A stretch of DNA of 64,000 nucleotides, taken from contig NZ_QLZA01000010.1 in NCBI RefSeq assembly GCF_009371885.1, positions 1-64,000 on the forward strand. The letters are read 5' to 3'. This document shows positions 16,668 through 25,308 of the stretch, piece after piece. The stretch's first letter is position 1; each line of letters begins with the position of its first letter. The notes below the pieces were generated by a model. That model did no database searches. It saw only the letters and a program-made list of their open reading frames with translations, and was not told where the DNA came from. The position numbers and the translations under genes were made by a program. This DNA is from Bifidobacterium tibiigranuli (GTDB lineage: Bacteria; Actinomycetota; Actinomycetes; Actinomycetales; Bifidobacteriaceae).

Positions 16668-17069
16668 TTACTTGACGATCTGGCAGAACTCGATCGTCTC
16701 GCCGTTGGGGCCGTAGATGTTGAAGTAGCGGATGCCCTTCTCCCAGAACGTCGGAATCGACTGGATCTCGGTGTCCTTGAAGTTCAGGCCCAGCTCCTGC
16801 GCGTTCTTGAACGCCGCCTCGATGTCCGGGGTGTCGAACGCCCAGTGGTTGATGGCGCCGGTGGTCATCGGGGCTGGATCGCCCTCCCACGTCTCGATGG
16901 TCAGGTGGCCGTAGCGCAGGAACGCGCAACGGTTCTCGCCATTGTGGAACAGCCCGGCCAGCTCGAAACCGAGCGTTTCGGTGTAGAACTTGATCGTCTC
17001 GTCCAGATCCTTGGCAGGCATGCCGGAATGCTGGAAATCGGTCGTAAAACGAGTCATTGGTGAAGCCAT
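16668..17069 (-). CDS. VOC (glyoxalase/dioxygenase) superfamily protein
   Basis: This 133-aa protein shows the paired beta-alpha-beta-beta-beta fold of the vicinal oxygen chelate family. Candidate metal ligands are His in FQHSGMPAKD, Glu in LTIETWEG, His in AINHWAFDT and Glu in GETIEFCQI, matching the usual H/E/H/E spacing of glyoxalase I-like enzymes. AAGGAG stands 9 nt before ATG 17069. It is a single gene with its own terminator. Possible roles include detoxification of methylglyoxal adducts; the substrate cannot be inferred. Confidence 0.85.
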   Translation of the reverse strand: MASPMTRFTTDFQHSGMPAKDLDETIKFYTETLGFELAGLFHNGENRCAFLRYGHLTIETWEGDPAPMTTGAINHWAFDTPDIEAAFKNAQELGLNFKDTEIQSIPTFWEKGIRYFNIYGPNGETIEFCQIVK

Positions 17070-17289
17070 GATGACACTCCTTCGTATCAGTATTGATTAT
17101 GACCTGATACAGATAGGTTAAATAACTTCGGCTCAAGTCGAAACCTCAAAACGCCCCACAGATTGTCAAACCGTGATACTTTATCGCGCGTTATGAGCCG
17201 AGTCGCCATACGCAGCCGTACCCGTCGCGCCATAGACTGTAGTGAGGCTCATGCTGCAATGATCCTACAATTTGGCGGAAGGAACGCTG

Positions 17290-19323
17290 ATGGGCAAAGA
17301 CGCACAGCTGAACGGCGGCAGTCGCAATAACGGTGGCAGCGATTCCAGCAGGCAGACGCATTTCGATGTCAATGAATTTCTGGCGGGTCTCGATGCCATC
17401 TTCGACGCGCACGACGCGGGCACCAAGGCTGAGCCGTACTTGCAGCAGGCGCTGGCCGATGCCGAAAACGCCGCAGATGACGCCGGGATGCTCACGGTGC
17501 TCAACGAGACGATGGGGTTCTACCGTTCCCAAGGCCGGCATGAGGACAATCAGCGAATCATCCAGCGCACGCTCGAACTGGCTTCGCGCATGGATTTGCA
17601 GGGCAGCGAGGCCTGGACTACAACGCTGATCAATGCGGCGACCGGAATGCGCGCCGCCGGCCAATATGACAGGGCTGAGAACCTGTATCGCCAGGCGCTC
17701 GACAATGCTGTGCGCACGCTCTCCCCCACCGACCGGCGCATGGCCGCATTGCACAACAATCTCTCGATGCTCTACAGCGAAACCGGGCAGCTGCCCCACG
17801 CGCAGCAGGAATTGGAAACCGCGCTGCACATCCTTGAAACCGCAAGCGTTGACGCCACAGTGGATATCGATGTGGCCTCCACTCATACGAATCTGGCGCT
17901 GGTGCTGCTGCAAGAGTCCGAGGCGGGCGCACAGACGAATAGTGCCGTAGGTGATGCCACACAGCGCGAGAAACTGCTCGCGAATGCGTTGGACCATGCG
18001 TCGCAGGCGCTGCGCATCTATCAGACGGGGCATCTCGAACACAGTGCGCATTATGCGTCGGCTTTGGCTGGCTATGCGCAAGTCTGCTTCGCGCTGGGCC
18101 GTTTCGCCGAGGCTGCTGACGTGTACCGGCACTCGCTTGCGGTGATCGCGGAATGCTATGGCACTGAAACCGATTACTACCGCATCACCGAGGAGAATCT
18201 GAAGAGCGCGCAGGAGGCGGCTGGTTTGACGCAGAGCCAAGTCGCAGATAGTTCGGTCGTCAATCAGCGCACTGCACCCCAGCATTCGCGCACCGGCCAG
18301 CCGCGCGAGCGCATATCCGGGTTGCGTTTGGCCCGCGCATATTGGAACGAGTACGGCAAGGCGCTTATCGCCGAGCGATACCCCGAGTATCGCGGGCGCA
18401 TCGCAGCCGGCTTGGTCGGACACGGCTCGGAATGCTATGGCTTCGATGACGAATTCTCGCAGGACCACGATTTCGGTCCCGGTTTCTGCCTGTGGCTCGC
18501 TGACGACGACTACGCGCGCATCGGCGAGCGCTTGCAGGCCGATTACGACGCGCTGCCGAGCGAGTTCATGGGATATGGACCCCGCGAGTCCACGGCGCGG
18601 GCGGGTGGAGCGAGCCGGCGGGTCGGCGTGTTCGCCATCGGCGATTTCTTCGAGCGCCTGACCGGATACCGTCAGGCGCCTGCCGCCAGCAAGCCGCACG
18701 AATGGCTGCTGCTGGACGAGGCCACGCTGGCGGCAGCGACCAACGGCGAGGTCTTCGCCGATCCGCTCGGCATGTTTCTTAAGACCCGCCAAGGTTTCAA
18801 GATGATGCCCGAAGACGTGCGGCTCGCCTTGATTTCCCGCCGTTTGGGCATGATCGCGCAGGCTGGGCAATACAATCTGCCGCGCATGCTGGCCCGTGGC
18901 GACGGCGCGGCAGCCTGGCTGTCGATCAACGAATTCGTTAACGCCTGCTGCTCGCTGGTTTTCCTTATCAATCAGCCGATAACCGTGGGCTATCTGCCGT
19001 ACTATAAATGGCGGTTCGCGGCGATGCGCAGGCTCAGCAAGCGTATGGCGACGCGGCTCGCCGACGTGTGCGAGCAGCTTGAAGTCGTGCTGCGGCTCTC
19101 ATCGGCGGCATGCTTCGGCGGCGCAGGATTCGGCGAAGGCGGCAAGGGCTCAGGGCCGGCGCAAGACCAAATCCGCAGCATCGTTGATCATATCTGCACC
19201 GAAATCGTCCACGAGCTTAACGCCGAGGGCTTAAGCGATTCGTCTGAACCGTTCCTCGAATGGCAGCGGCCCTATGTCGAAGAGCATATCGAGTCGAGCG
19301 CGGCGGTATTGCATAGCTTGTGA
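17290..19323 (+). CDS. TPR-repeat protein fused to a DUF4037-like nucleotidyltransferase
   Basis: The 677-aa protein has an N-terminal half (about 20-320) of tetratricopeptide-like helices, including LYRQALDNAVRTLSPTDRRMAALHNNLS and an YASALAGYAQVCFALGRFAEAADVY repeat. A C-terminal nucleotidyltransferase-fold domain follows. Its active site is recognisable in VGHGSECYGFDDEFSQDHDFGP: G-S, then an acidic pair D-H-D, as in DUF4037 proteins. It is cytoplasmic. ATG 17290 has GGAAGGAA upstream; a TTG 18 bp earlier is less likely. It starts a three-gene operon with a DUF4125-like gene and a membrane hydrolase. Its substrate (nucleotide target, protein or small molecule) is unknown. Confidence 0.82.
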   Translation: MGKDAQLNGGSRNNGGSDSSRQTHFDVNEFLAGLDAIFDAHDAGTKAEPYLQQALADAENAADDAGMLTVLNETMGFYRSQGRHEDNQRIIQRTLELASRMDLQGSEAWTTTLINAATGMRAAGQYDRAENLYRQALDNAVRTLSPTDRRMAALHNNLSMLYSETGQLPHAQQELETALHILETASVDATVDIDVASTHTNLALVLLQESEAGAQTNSAVGDATQREKLLANALDHASQALRIYQTGHLEHSAHYASALAGYAQVCFALGRFAEAADVYRHSLAVIAECYGTETDYYRITEENLKSAQEAAGLTQSQVADSSVVNQRTAPQHSRTGQPRERISGLRLARAYWNEYGKALIAERYPEYRGRIAAGLVGHGSECYGFDDEFSQDHDFGPGFCLWLADDDYARIGERLQADYDALPSEFMGYGPRESTARAGGASRRVGVFAIGDFFERLTGYRQAPAASKPHEWLLLDEATLAAATNGEVFADPLGMFLKTRQGFKMMPEDVRLALISRRLGMIAQAGQYNLPRMLARGDGAAAWLSINEFVNACCSLVFLINQPITVGYLPYYKWRFAAMRRLSKRMATRLADVCEQLEVVLRLSSAACFGGAGFGEGGKGSGPAQDQIRSIVDHICTEIVHELNAEGLSDSSEPFLEWQRPYVEEHIESSAAVLHSL

Positions 19324-19413
19324 GCGGCGGTATCGCATATATGTGCGCAGGGATATCTACCCAGAGATATTTACAGGAATAAGGGATACTTACACAGGAA
19401 TAAAGGAGCGATT

Positions 19414-20052
19414 ATGGACAGCAGCGAAGGCAGCGTCAACAGCGACGGCAACGAACTTGCCGAAGCAGTCGTGCAGCATGAATGGCAGCAGTTCCAGCGC
19501 ACCGACAACGAGGGCGGGCGTGCCGCGTGCCAGGGCAACTGGCCGGTGTTCCACCAGATGCGGCTGAGTCAGTTCCTCACATGGCCAGCGCCGCTGCTGA
19601 GCAGCTACGCGCAGGACTTGGACGAGGCCGACCACATCGGTTGCAATCTGATAACCGAAAAATACGGCCGCATGATGGCCTCGACCGCGCCAGACGAATA
19701 CCGCAGGAGCATCGAACCGTATATTCCCCAGCTGCCGGACGCGCGTATCGCGCTGCAGGAGCAGGTCATAGCCACGCAAGTTGGCTGGGCTCTGGAATTC
19801 CGCACACGCTACCCGAAACTCGGCAATGGCATGCGCATGCTGCACACCGCCGAGGACACGCCGGACGCGACTTCGTTCGAGACCTACCTGCGCGGCGAGC
19901 TTGGCACCTATTCGTCTGCCACCTTCGAGCTCTACCGCCGCTTCATCGACGAGCTGCGGTCGCAGGGCCGCAACCTGACCGAGGAGACCGTGCGCAACAC
20001 CGTGCTGCTCGGCGGCTTCGCAAGCCTTGAGGAGGCCGAGGCGCTACAGTAA
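19414..20052 (+). CDS. DUF4125-like protein
   Basis: This 212-aa soluble, Gln/Glu-rich helical protein includes the stretches EWQQFQRTDNEGGRAACQGNW, FHQMRLSQFLTWP and FRTRYPKLGNGMRMLHT. These resemble the DUF4125 family, which I recall next to DUF4037 proteins. It lies 90 bp after the TPR/nucleotidyltransferase gene with its own strong ribosome site (AAAGGAG), and the next gene begins 5 bp after its stop. The pairing suggests a joint function, perhaps as partner or target of the nucleotidyltransferase. No catalytic motif is apparent. Confidence 0.75.
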   Translation: MDSSEGSVNSDGNELAEAVVQHEWQQFQRTDNEGGRAACQGNWPVFHQMRLSQFLTWPAPLLSSYAQDLDEADHIGCNLITEKYGRMMASTAPDEYRRSIEPYIPQLPDARIALQEQVIATQVGWALEFRTRYPKLGNGMRMLHTAEDTPDATSFETYLRGELGTYSSATFELYRRFIDELRSQGRNLTEETVRNTVLLGGFASLEEAEALQ

Positions 20053-20057
20053 GGCGC

Positions 20058-21716
20058 GTGCATGTTGTGAAAAGCGCTGTGAAGCGAATATCCTCGATTG
20101 CGGCCGTATCGGTCGTGCTGCTGGTGCTGTGCGCGCTGCTTGGCGCTGCGATGACGCCGAACTGGCAAGTCAGCCCGCTGACCGGCGACAATGCCGGCAA
20201 CAACGCTGGCAACAGCGGTAACAGCCTCGCCAACAATCGCGTTACCGTCGCTGCGCCCGACACCGCGATTGCCGCACGCGGGCAGCGCACGAACCAGGAG
20301 GGCACCTACCAAGTCAAGGAAACCACGCTGCGCATCCGGCTCGCCCCGTCAGTCACCGTCGACGCGGTGCTGCGCGAACCCGTGGGCGCCACCGGCAAAC
20401 GCCCGGGTTGCCTATTCATTCACGGAGCGGGAACCGGCAAGGCGCATACGGTTTACGGCGATATCGCCTCCGCAATGGCTTCGGCCGGCATCGTCACTTT
20501 GGTGCCGGACAAGCGCATGGACAACTATTCGACCTTCCAGCGTGACTACACCGCCATGGCCCGGGACTATGTCACATCGCTGAACGTGCTCAAAAGCCGC
20601 AGCAACGTCGACGCTTCGCGCGTCGGACTGTATGCGGAGTCCGAGGGCACCTGGATCGCCAGCGTCATGACGCATGATCACCCCGATCTCGCGTTCATGA
20701 TTCTCACTTCCCCGCCCGTCGTCCCGGGGCGCAGGCAGATGGCGATGGCGGCGAGCAACTACATGACCTATATAGGCGCTCCGGAGCCGATGGTGCGCAA
20801 TGTCGCCAAATTCATCAGCATGGACTTCTCGATGCTGGGGCTGCGCTACGCCGACTTCCCCGCCGAGCGCTACCTCGACGCGCTCACCATGCCGCTGCTG
20901 GTGAACTACGGCACCGAGGACCTGTCGATGCCTATCGAGCAGGGCGCGACGATGCTGCGCGAGCACGCGCATCAGGCTGGCAATGACAATGTCACCGTGC
21001 GCTACTACCCCGCCAATCATCAGATGCGCGTCGGTGCGCGCACCTCGCAGCCCGGTCTGCCGCTCGACGAGTCGTACACGCATGATCTTGAAAACTGGGT
21101 GAACGCGGTGGCCGCCGGCGCATCCGCCGACGATTGGAGCACGCCGATGATCGCTGGCACACAGCCTCATCAGCGCCTCGCCGTGCCGAAGACGACTACC
21201 CCCGGGCTGATTCGCTCGCTGCCAGTGCTGCTGATACTGCTGGCGCTGGCGCCTTTGTGTCTGCTGGTTGGCGCGCTGGGCTCGCTCGTGCTTGCGCTGA
21301 CCCATCGACGCCGCAGGCGCGGGGCGCAGGACGACCGGCATGGCTCTTTCGGCGCAGGAATTGCCGGCTTGCTCGTGGCGAATGCCATCACCGTCGTGGC
21401 GAGCATGGCTGGCTTGCTGGCTTATTTAGCTAGAACCGTCTCGGCCGCGCTTGCGCTGCGCAATGATGCCTCGGCGTTGTCTGCAGGGTGGATGGCGCTG
21501 CGAGCGCTCGCCTTGCTCAGCATTGTGGCCTTCGCCTGGCTGCTCGTTCGCTTCGCCGAAAACCGCTTGGCGCGCGAACCCGAGCATCTGCCCGCGCAGA
21601 ATTCTGCACCGGTCGTCGCTGCAGGATTCGGCCATTGCCTCGTGCTCGGCTCACTGACGTTCAGCGCGATGTTCTCCTTGGTCTCACTGGCTTTCTGGGG
21701 CCTGTTCACGCTCTGA
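20058..21716 (+). CDS. Membrane-anchored alpha/beta hydrolase
   Basis: This 552-aa protein has an N-terminal membrane anchor (about residues 12-32), a Gly/Asn-rich spacer, an extracellular alpha/beta hydrolase domain (about 85-360) and four C-terminal membrane helices (about 390-552). The oxyanion region is LFIHGAGTGKAHT, the nucleophile elbow is YAESEGTW (Ala replaces the first Gly of GxSxG), the acid is probably in YGTEDLSMP and the His in NHQMR. The start is uncertain: GTG 20058 lies 3 nt from AAGG, GTG 20067 has better spacing. It is tightly coupled to the DUF4125-like gene. The substrate is unknown; a lipid or wall ester is possible. Confidence 0.82.
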   Translation: MHVVKSAVKRISSIAAVSVVLLVLCALLGAAMTPNWQVSPLTGDNAGNNAGNSGNSLANNRVTVAAPDTAIAARGQRTNQEGTYQVKETTLRIRLAPSVTVDAVLREPVGATGKRPGCLFIHGAGTGKAHTVYGDIASAMASAGIVTLVPDKRMDNYSTFQRDYTAMARDYVTSLNVLKSRSNVDASRVGLYAESEGTWIASVMTHDHPDLAFMILTSPPVVPGRRQMAMAASNYMTYIGAPEPMVRNVAKFISMDFSMLGLRYADFPAERYLDALTMPLLVNYGTEDLSMPIEQGATMLREHAHQAGNDNVTVRYYPANHQMRVGARTSQPGLPLDESYTHDLENWVNAVAAGASADDWSTPMIAGTQPHQRLAVPKTTTPGLIRSLPVLLILLALAPLCLLVGALGSLVLALTHRRRRRGAQDDRHGSFGAGIAGLLVANAITVVASMAGLLAYLARTVSAALALRNDASALSAGWMALRALALLSIVAFAWLLVRFAENRLAREPEHLPAQNSAPVVAAGFGHCLVLGSLTFSAMFSLVSLAFWGLFTL

Positions 21717-21827
21717 GGAACGAAGAAGCACATAAACTCGATGCTGCTGTGGCTTTCAGCCATGTGCGTGAAGTCCACAGGGCTTACGCAAAAACAACTC
21801 AAAACGGACGAAGAACGTAAATAAAGC

Positions 21828-21900
21828 ATTGGCCTCCCGAAGGAGGCCAATGAGGTCACAGGCAGGACGACCTGCCCAGGTAATTGCAGCGTAGTGCAAT
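21828..21900 (+). terminator. Three consecutive hairpins after the hydrolase gene
   Basis: ATTGGCCTCC/GGAGGCCAAT (21828-21851, loop CGAA), GGCAGG/CCTGCC (21861-21876, loop ACGA) and ATTGCA/TGCAAT (21883-21900) follow one another. The first is a convincing terminator stem. The three together could also be a small structured RNA. Confidence 0.55.
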
Positions 21901-21956
21901 ACGGATAACGACACAACCACCAGCCACGCAGTTCGCTTATCACATGAGCAGACTGA

Positions 21957-22397
21957 TTAGGCGAGCACCTTGGCCTTGCTAAGAATCTCAATACACTTAG
22001 GCCGGCGGCGATTGCGTCCTGCGGTTTGCTGCACGAACTCACGGAACGTGCGCTCGGCATCGTCGCCCGCGTCGTCAGCGTGAGAGCACGTTCGAGAATC
22101 GGCACAAGATCGGAGGTGGGCTGCTGATGCGCGAATTGGCACAGCATCACAACCGTGTCATAGCAGCCGTTAGCGTAATCGATCGACTGATAGTAATCGT
22201 AAAAGCGCGCAGAGGGCTTGAGCATTTCGTCCACGAGCGCGGCGAGGCTGCCCATGTCACCGGTTTCCTGCATCGATCGGGCTTGGACGCCGGGAACATC
22301 CGTGACGGCGGCGGCAAGCAGCTCAGCCAGGTCCTCCTGAGGCTGACTGCGAGTCCATGCGTCGAGATCGAGTTCATCGTTTGGCGTATGCGTCATG
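21957..22397 (-). pseudogene. Frameshifted hypothetical gene
   Basis: Frame A begins at ATG 22397 (MTHTPNDELDLDAWTR) and reads sensibly to about 22075 (LVPILERALTLTT). The matching C-terminal part (DAGDDAERTFREFVQQTAGR, ending SKAKVLA) is in another frame and stops at 21957. Joined near 22070-22090 they would make about 145 residues, helical and acidic. Either a genuine frameshift or a sequencing error explains this. A second start at 22406 is possible. No family is recognised. A long frame running on to 21422 is a chance extension. Confidence 0.55.
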
Positions 22398-22439
22398 ACA
22401 CCCATCGTAGACGACAGACAATGACGGGGCGCAGATAGG

Positions 22440-22508
22440 GAAAACAGCGGAGTGAAATCAAGGAAAAGTACGGAGTAGAATCGCGGAAAATGACGGAATG
22501 GATTGCGC
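22440..22508. repeat. Three degenerate 23-bp tandem repeats
   Basis: Units start at 22440, 22463 and 22486, each beginning GGAAAA and carrying a core of the type (A/T)(A/G)(A/C)CGGA(G/A)T. They lie just upstream of the frameshifted gene, read on its strand as possible protein-binding sites. Confidence 0.5.
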
Positions 22509-22721
22509 CGTGCGATGGATCTGAGGCGGCAGAGATACCGGATGGCGCGGAAGCCGGCCCCCATGATGCACAGGGAATCCGGCTTCCACTTCCATTCCTA
22601 TTCCACGTTTTCCCGAGGTGTCTCAGGTAAAAGCGAGCGCGAAAGTTATGTGGCATCAACGATAGCCATACCCTACAATGGAATTGCTTTCTCTGGGGTT
22701 TGCCAAGGAAGGCTCCAAGCC

Positions 22722-22740
22722 GCCGGGGGTATTCCCCGGC
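22722..22740. repeat. Perfect GC-rich hairpin
   Basis: GCCGGGG at 22722-22728 pairs with CCCCGGC at 22734-22740 around GTATT. It stands in a region with no clear gene and is not followed by a T run on either strand. Confidence 0.45.
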
Positions 22741-22925
22741 ACCTCTTCTGTTCGCAGGGATTCCATATGTCCGAACTGAGTATCATGTGCGTCGAGTCCG
22801 GCGAATGGGGCAAGCTTTCCGAATACTATCTGATCACCCTCGTGCTCCACGATCAGGAAGTAAGGAATATCTAAGAAGTTCTAGCTTTCAAAAGCGGCTA
22901 TACCTAGCCAAATAAGCTTCCAAAA

Positions 22926-22966
22926 GGCCGAAACCGCATGTTTGTGCAGCTCCTAAGCCTTCGGCC
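22926..22966 (-). terminator. Possible terminator of the MATE gene
   Basis: GGCCGAA at 22926-22932 pairs with TTCGGCC at 22960-22966. On the minus strand, transcribed from the MATE gene, the stem is followed by TTTTGG. It is short, with a long loop. Confidence 0.5.
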
Positions 22967-22974
22967 CGGACTGT

Positions 22975-24393
22975 CTACCGAACCGCAACGTCGGGCACTG
23001 GCGCTTGCTGCGGCCTGCGGCTGCCAACGAGGTAGAGCACGATGCCGACGATGAAGGTCATGATCTCAGTGGCCGTCATGGCCCAGATCACGCCGTTCAT
23101 GCCGAATACCGCGTTGCCGATGAGCACGACGGGGATGAAGAGCACGCCTTGGAGCACGGACATGACTGTAGCCGCCTTCATCTGCTCGGTGGCTTGGAAC
23201 ACCGCGATAATGAGTCCGGTGAAACCGTTGAACAGGGTTGAGATAAGCATGGCGGTAAGAATCAGGACGCCGTCGCTGACGACTGCGGGATCGTGGCTGA
23301 ACAAGGCGAAGAGCGGATTGCGGAACAGGAACATGAGTCCGGAGCATACGACGGTGACCCCGGCGATGGCGATGGCGACGTTTCTGACGGCGGTATGCAG
23401 TCGCGGCTGATTGCCAGCACCGAAGCTGAAAGCAAATAGCGGCACGGCTCCCATGAACAGCCCCATGCAGATCATCTCCGGGAATTGGGCTACGCGCTGG
23501 GCCACGCCGAAGGCAGCGAGCAGGGCATCCCCGTAGGCGATGGCGATCCAGTTGAGCACCAGACCGGTGACGATAAGGAACGAGGCCTGCAGAAACTCCG
23601 AGACGCCCACCCCGAAGACGGTGGCCAGCATGGTGCGATCGATGTGGAACCATTTCGGCGCGATGGATACCGCGGCAGCCCTCCTGCTCAGCCACCATCC
23701 GTAGTAGGCGACGGCGACGACGTTCGAGAGGCCCAGCGCGATGCCCGCGCCGAGCACGCCCCAGCCAAGGATCAGGATGAACAGCACGTCGAACACCAGA
23801 TTGGCGATGGTGGAGGCAATCAGACCAATCATCGAGGCGGTTGCGGCACCTTCCGAGCGCACGACCTGTTCCATCGCGAAGGCGCAGACCAGCGCGGGAG
23901 CGAACGCGAACATCGCGCCGATGTACTGCGAGGTCGGGAGCAGGTCGGCGCCGGAGGCACCGATGGCCATGGATATCGGCGTGGCGAAGATGACGCCGAG
24001 GATGCCGACCACGACGCCTCCCAGAGCCGCGCCCCAAACAGTGAACGCGCCGACTTGGCGGATGCGGATTCCCGTGGAATCTTGCTCAGCGGCGTTTGCG
24101 CCGGAAGCTGGCTGCGGCTCCTCGTGCTGGTCGGAGCCGAGCAGACGGGAGATGTAGGTGCCGCCGCCGACGCCGAAAACGTTGCCCACGGCCATGAGCA
24201 GCGAAAAGACGGGCAGTGAGAATGTCAGAGCGGCAAGCAACGGAGTCGATTCAGGTAGCGAGCCGATGAAGCCGGCGTTGACGATATTGTAGACGACGCC
24301 GATAAGCAGACCGGCGATCATGGGGATGCACAGATGGGCAAGCGCCTTCCATATCGGCGCTTTGGCAAGGATGTTCTGATTGTTTTCAGACAT
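22975..24393 (-). CDS. MATE family multidrug/metabolite efflux protein
   Basis: This 472-aa transporter has 12 predicted helices in the two-bundle MATE layout and probably exports cationic drugs or metabolites in exchange for Na+ or H+. Typical segments include IPMIAGLLIGVVYNIVNAGFIG in helix 1, FGVGGGTYISRLLG after helix 2 and the mirror motif GAVPLFAFSFGAGNQPRL in the second half. A polar loop with Glu/Gln repeats (QHEEPQPASGANAAEQ) follows helix 2. ATG 24393 is selected because GGAGGG lies 8 nt upstream. The marR gene precedes it by 98 bp on the same strand, so it is probably repressed by that regulator. Confidence 0.9.
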   Translation of the reverse strand: MSENNQNILAKAPIWKALAHLCIPMIAGLLIGVVYNIVNAGFIGSLPESTPLLAALTFSLPVFSLLMAVGNVFGVGGGTYISRLLGSDQHEEPQPASGANAAEQDSTGIRIRQVGAFTVWGAALGGVVVGILGVIFATPISMAIGASGADLLPTSQYIGAMFAFAPALVCAFAMEQVVRSEGAATASMIGLIASTIANLVFDVLFILILGWGVLGAGIALGLSNVVAVAYYGWWLSRRAAAVSIAPKWFHIDRTMLATVFGVGVSEFLQASFLIVTGLVLNWIAIAYGDALLAAFGVAQRVAQFPEMICMGLFMGAVPLFAFSFGAGNQPRLHTAVRNVAIAIAGVTVVCSGLMFLFRNPLFALFSHDPAVVSDGVLILTAMLISTLFNGFTGLIIAVFQATEQMKAATVMSVLQGVLFIPVVLIGNAVFGMNGVIWAMTATEIMTFIVGIVLYLVGSRRPQQAPVPDVAVR

Positions 24394-24491
24394 GGTAGAC
24401 CCTCCATTTGGGGTGTTTTCGGGCAGGCTCCAGCGCATGCAGGGGTCTACGAATATACGAAAAGAAAGATAATGGGATAAAGACGTGGCGC

Positions 24492-24965
24492 TTATTCGGG
24501 GCGCGCAGCCTCCGGGAAGGCGCGCGGCCGCTCGGGCATTTGTACCCCGGCCGTGACACGCCTGAGCAGCGTGAGCAGCTGCTCTTGTTCATCATCGCTG
24601 AGCACGGAGAGGCGCTGGGCCTGATCGGCCCACATCCGCTCTTCGTAACCGACGACGAGCCGTGATCCCTCGGGGGTCACGGTCAGCAATTTGACCCGGG
24701 AATCTTCCGGGGATGGCCATCTGACCACCAGTCCGCGCTCCTCCAGCCCTTTGAGCACACTGGCGACGGAGGCCGGCGTGGTCCGAGTGCTTTCAGCTAG
24801 ATCGCGGGCGATCACTCCGCGATGTTGCCGTCCCTCGATGAAACCGAGGCTGAACGCCTGCTGCCTGGTGAGACCGCTGCCGCGCACCCAAGCGTCTGCA
24901 TCTTCTCGTTGGGCGAAGGCGAGCGTGCGGATGGCGGTGGTGATATCTGCGATGCGAGCGATCAT
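24492..24965 (-). CDS. MarR-family repressor
   Basis: This 157-aa winged-helix protein has a recognition region RDLAESTRTTPASVASVLKGLEERGLVVRWPSPEDSRVKLLTVTPEG, the standard MarR wing. The N- and C-terminal helices form the dimer interface. I start at ATG 24965 (MIARIADI), as upstream sequence is the operator. It is followed by the MATE efflux gene, an arrangement typical of ligand-relieved repression of a drug exporter. An inverted repeat directly abutting the start codon is the likely autoregulatory site, and the message may be nearly leaderless. Confidence 0.9.
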   Translation of the reverse strand: MIARIADITTAIRTLAFAQREDADAWVRGSGLTRQQAFSLGFIEGRQHRGVIARDLAESTRTTPASVASVLKGLEERGLVVRWPSPEDSRVKLLTVTPEGSRLVVGYEERMWADQAQRLSVLSDDEQEQLLTLLRRVTAGVQMPERPRAFPEAARPE

Positions 24966-24966
24966 A

Positions 24967-24995
24967 GTTAGAATCTTAACTATTAGAATTCTAAC
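24967..24995. promoter_or_regulatory. Candidate MarR operator
   Basis: GTTAGAAT at 24967-24974 is mirrored by ATTCTAAC at 24988-24995. Inside the right arm TTAGAATTCTAA (24983-24994) is a perfect 12-bp palindrome. AT-rich, immediately upstream of the marR start codon: position and symmetry fit an autoregulatory operator. Confidence 0.65.
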
Positions 24996-25209
24996 TGTCA
25001 AGTCGAAATGTTTCACGGTTTTACGCACACATAGCAGGCTCACCGGCACAGCCGTCGGAGCATGCCGTCGTCGTCATGCCAGTCAGTTACAGTGACGCCA
25101 ATCGGGTTCGGCATGTCGGACCAGTGATGGACGAAACATTTCTGCACGAACCCACTTACAGCGAGCCCAACGACAATCCGTAAAACTCACTTTGGAGAAC
25201 AGCAGCACC

Positions 25210-25232
25210 TCGCGAGTGCTACGCACTCGCGA
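25210..25232. promoter_or_regulatory. Perfect hairpin upstream of the isochorismatase-like gene
   Basis: TCGCGAGTGC at 25210-25219 pairs fully with 25223-25232 around TAC, 77 bp before the next start codon. It could be a transcript leader structure or a palindromic operator. Confidence 0.4.
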
Positions 25233-25308
25233 CACCCCCGAGCGACTCCGTCAGATGTATCGTCACATCATCACGTTGCGGGTCGTGTCGTCGGGCGAGA
25301 ATAGGGAT

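Larger units (their letters stand above)
21717..22974. other. Repeat-rich spacer with a broken gene
   Basis: This 1.26-kb region lies between the hydrolase operon and the MATE gene. It holds a cluster of three hairpins, a frameshifted minus-strand gene, a 23-bp tandem repeat, a GC hairpin, and two weak short plus-strand frames (22679-22780 and 22767-22874). The second, of 35 codons, has AGGGA near its ATG. I found no intact gene of normal size. The pattern is of decayed accessory DNA. Confidence 0.6.

Noticed and set aside
21422-22564. 380-codon minus-strand frame
   Set aside because: Only the part from 22397 to about 22075 reads like protein. The rest is antisense to the alpha/beta hydrolase and its terminator, so I treat it as a frameshifted short gene.
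22679-22874. Two overlapping short plus-strand frames (33 and 35 codons)
   Set aside because: The second has a passable ribosome site, but neither shows a recognisable feature and the region looks decayed; not listed as genes.
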